Notes under the pieces: generated by a model
Told to the model about the DNA's origin: nothing
What the model saw: the letters and a program-made list of their open reading frames with translations, nothing else
The model's database searches: none
Assembly: GCA_964387795.1 (NCBI GenBank)
Contig: CAYLYP010000046.1
Location: forward strand, 1-24,552
Length of the DNA stretch: 24,552 nt
From: CAYLYP01 sp964387795
GTDB taxonomy: Bacteria; Bacteroidota; Bacteroidia; Bacteroidales; UBA7960
Reading direction: 5' to 3'
Made by a program: the position numbers and the translations under genes
Part shown: piece after piece, positions 23,170-24,552 of the stretch
Position numbering within the stretch: the first letter of the stretch is position 1
Layout of the letters: the number at the start of each line of letters is the position of its first letter

Positions 23170-24426
23170 ATGTTTGATGCCAATCGTGATATACTAAGAT
23201 TTACCACTGCCGGTAGCGTTGACGATGGAAAAAGCACCCTGATCGGGAGGCTTTTGTATGACAGTCAGGTTATTATGGACGACCAGTATCAGGCTATCGT
23301 ACAAAGCAGCCTCCAAAAAGGGGAAGAACAGGTGAACCTTGCCTGGCTCACAGATGGGCTCAAGGCTGAACGTGAACAGGGTATTACAATCGATGTGGCT
23401 TTCAGGTATTTTTCAAGGCCGGGCAGGAAATTTATCCTTGCAGATAATCCCGGGCATACCCAATATACCCGCAACATGGTTACAGGGGCTTCCACTTCAA
23501 ACCTTGCAGTGATATTGTTAGATGCCCGAAAAGGCCTTACCCCTCAGACACACCGCCATGTTTATATTGCTTCACTCCTCGGCATCCGCCACATGGTGGT
23601 CTGTATCAATAAGATGGATCTTGTGAATTTTAGCCGGGAACAATTTGAATTACAAAAAAAATCTTTCCTGTCATTTATTGAAAACCTTAAATTCAGCGAA
23701 ATCCATTTCATCCCTGTTTCAGCACTTCTGGGTGACAATGTGGTCTTACCTTCTTCAAATATGGACTGGTATAAAGGGCCTTGTTTGTTGGAATTGCTTG
23801 AAACAATTGAAATCAATCAAACAGATTCCCAATTAGCCCTTCGCTTCCCTGTTCAGTATGTTATAAAACCTTTATCAAGCCAGCATCCCGACTATAGGGG
23901 CTATGCAGGTTCAATCGCAGAGGGGAAGATGCATGTGGGCGACAAAGTGAAAGTACTGCCTTCCGGCTTTGAAACAGAAATTGTTGAGATACGTGATATG
24001 AAAGGCCTGACAAACTGTGCTGCTGCCCCAATGGCTGTAACTATCAGGCTTAAGGACGAACTTGATATATCAAGGGGTGATATGCTTGTTGGGATAGATA
24101 CACAAGCTCCTGTATTAAAAAAAGCTGAAGCAGTGTTATGTTGGATGTCAAATGAAAAACTAATTGAGGGATCACGCTTTATTGTAAGGCATACTACCAA
24201 TGAAACAAGATGTATTGTTGAAGAAGTAAGAGGGAAAATTGATGTGGGTTCACCTGGGCATTATACCATCGACAAAAATATCGTCATCAATGATTTATGT
24301 GTGGTAAAACTCAAATTCGCACATGCCCTTTATGCCGAACCTTATGAACTCAGCAAGAGATGCGGGAGCTTCATCCTAATCAATGAATTTACAAATGAAA
24401 CTGTGGCTGCCGGTATGATCCTTTAA
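23170..24426 (+). CDS. cysN: sulfate adenylyltransferase subunit 1 (GTPase)
   Basis: A 418-residue GTPase subunit that drives APS synthesis by GTP hydrolysis with CysD. Motifs are G1 GSVDDGKST (15-23), switch region GITID (71-75), G3 DNPGH (92-96; DTPGH in most relatives), RNMVTGAST and G4 NKMD (147-150). Two translation-factor-like beta-barrel domains follow (from about 215). There is no APS kinase domain fused at the C-terminus; that activity is supplied by the separate cysC upstream. The length is normal for an unfused CysN. After the stop, 126 bases to the window end show no supported gene. Confidence 0.97.
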   Translation: MFDANRDILRFTTAGSVDDGKSTLIGRLLYDSQVIMDDQYQAIVQSSLQKGEEQVNLAWLTDGLKAEREQGITIDVAFRYFSRPGRKFILADNPGHTQYTRNMVTGASTSNLAVILLDARKGLTPQTHRHVYIASLLGIRHMVVCINKMDLVNFSREQFELQKKSFLSFIENLKFSEIHFIPVSALLGDNVVLPSSNMDWYKGPCLLELLETIEINQTDSQLALRFPVQYVIKPLSSQHPDYRGYAGSIAEGKMHVGDKVKVLPSGFETEIVEIRDMKGLTNCAAAPMAVTIRLKDELDISRGDMLVGIDTQAPVLKKAEAVLCWMSNEKLIEGSRFIVRHTTNETRCIVEEVRGKIDVGSPGHYTIDKNIVINDLCVVKLKFAHALYAEPYELSKRCGSFILINEFTNETVAAGMIL

Positions 24427-24552
24427 TACCTGCCAAAGGTGCTTTCTATGCAATCTTATCCAAATCAAAATGCAAGGTAGCGTAAACAGGGCCTGATGAA
24501 GATATTGTTTGTTATATCCGTTAAGATACCAAAGACCTTAGCCTTTATTTGA

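Noticed and set aside
24489..24501. AGGGCCTGATGAA near the window end, similar to the MITE end AGGGCCTGCTGAA
   Set aside because: Short, imperfect, and without a partner inverted repeat within the window.
24496..24552. 18-codon frame after cysN ending at the window edge
   Set aside because: Too short, no family resemblance, and the stop is at the last base of the window.

Overview
The window looks like a chromosomal piece of a Bacteroidota (Bacteroidetes) genome, probably Bacteroidales-like. The reasons are the GLPGLI-family genes, the carboxypeptidase-regulatory/plug/barrel outer-membrane protein, signal peptides ending in (A/S/C)Q, near-absence of Shine-Dalgarno sequences, and repeated TAnnTTTG -7 boxes, which are the promoter signature of this phylum. 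A run of exactly 100 N (14350-14449) shows that it is a scaffold, broken inside a repeat.

Layout. (1) 1-5145, plus strand: the tail of one GLPGLI gene, a complete GLPGLI gene, a 76-residue secreted six-cysteine peptide, a hairpin, another GLPGLI gene, and a large outer-membrane beta-barrel protein. The three GLPGLI genes end in almost the same nine residues. (2) 5308-7047, plus: an exported C69 (Ntn) dipeptidase, converging through a shared 15-bp terminator hairpin on (3) 7100-8905, minus: a one-chain fusion of the FakA ATP-binding part with a DegV/FakB-like domain. (4) 9267-11474, minus: a fusion of a bacterial GRAS-type methyltransferase domain with a HisC-like PLP aminotransferase, followed upstream by a small SpoIIAA/STAS-like gene (11718-12104, minus). 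(5) 12277-12515: a 239-bp MITE-like element with perfect 22-bp inverted ends. (6) 12848-15446: two paralogous periplasmic YfiR/DUF4154 genes on the plus strand, separated by an array of alternating 71/72-bp repeats with a GxxExxY-family PD-(D/E)xK nuclease gene embedded in it on the minus strand. (7) 15653-21292, plus: mutS, starting at TTG behind a good promoter, then a large exported M16 zinc protease. (8) 21622-24426, plus: cysC-cysD-cysN, making APS and PAPS from sulfate.

Most genes are separate transcription units with their own promoters and terminators. The coherent multi-gene sets are the GLPGLI/peptide/barrel cluster, a plausible cell-envelope peptide or uptake system of unknown function, and the sulfate-activation operon. 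The best leads for something undescribed are the GLPGLI/Cys-rich peptide cluster, the GRAS-aminotransferase fusion, and the GxxExxY nuclease inside its repeat array.
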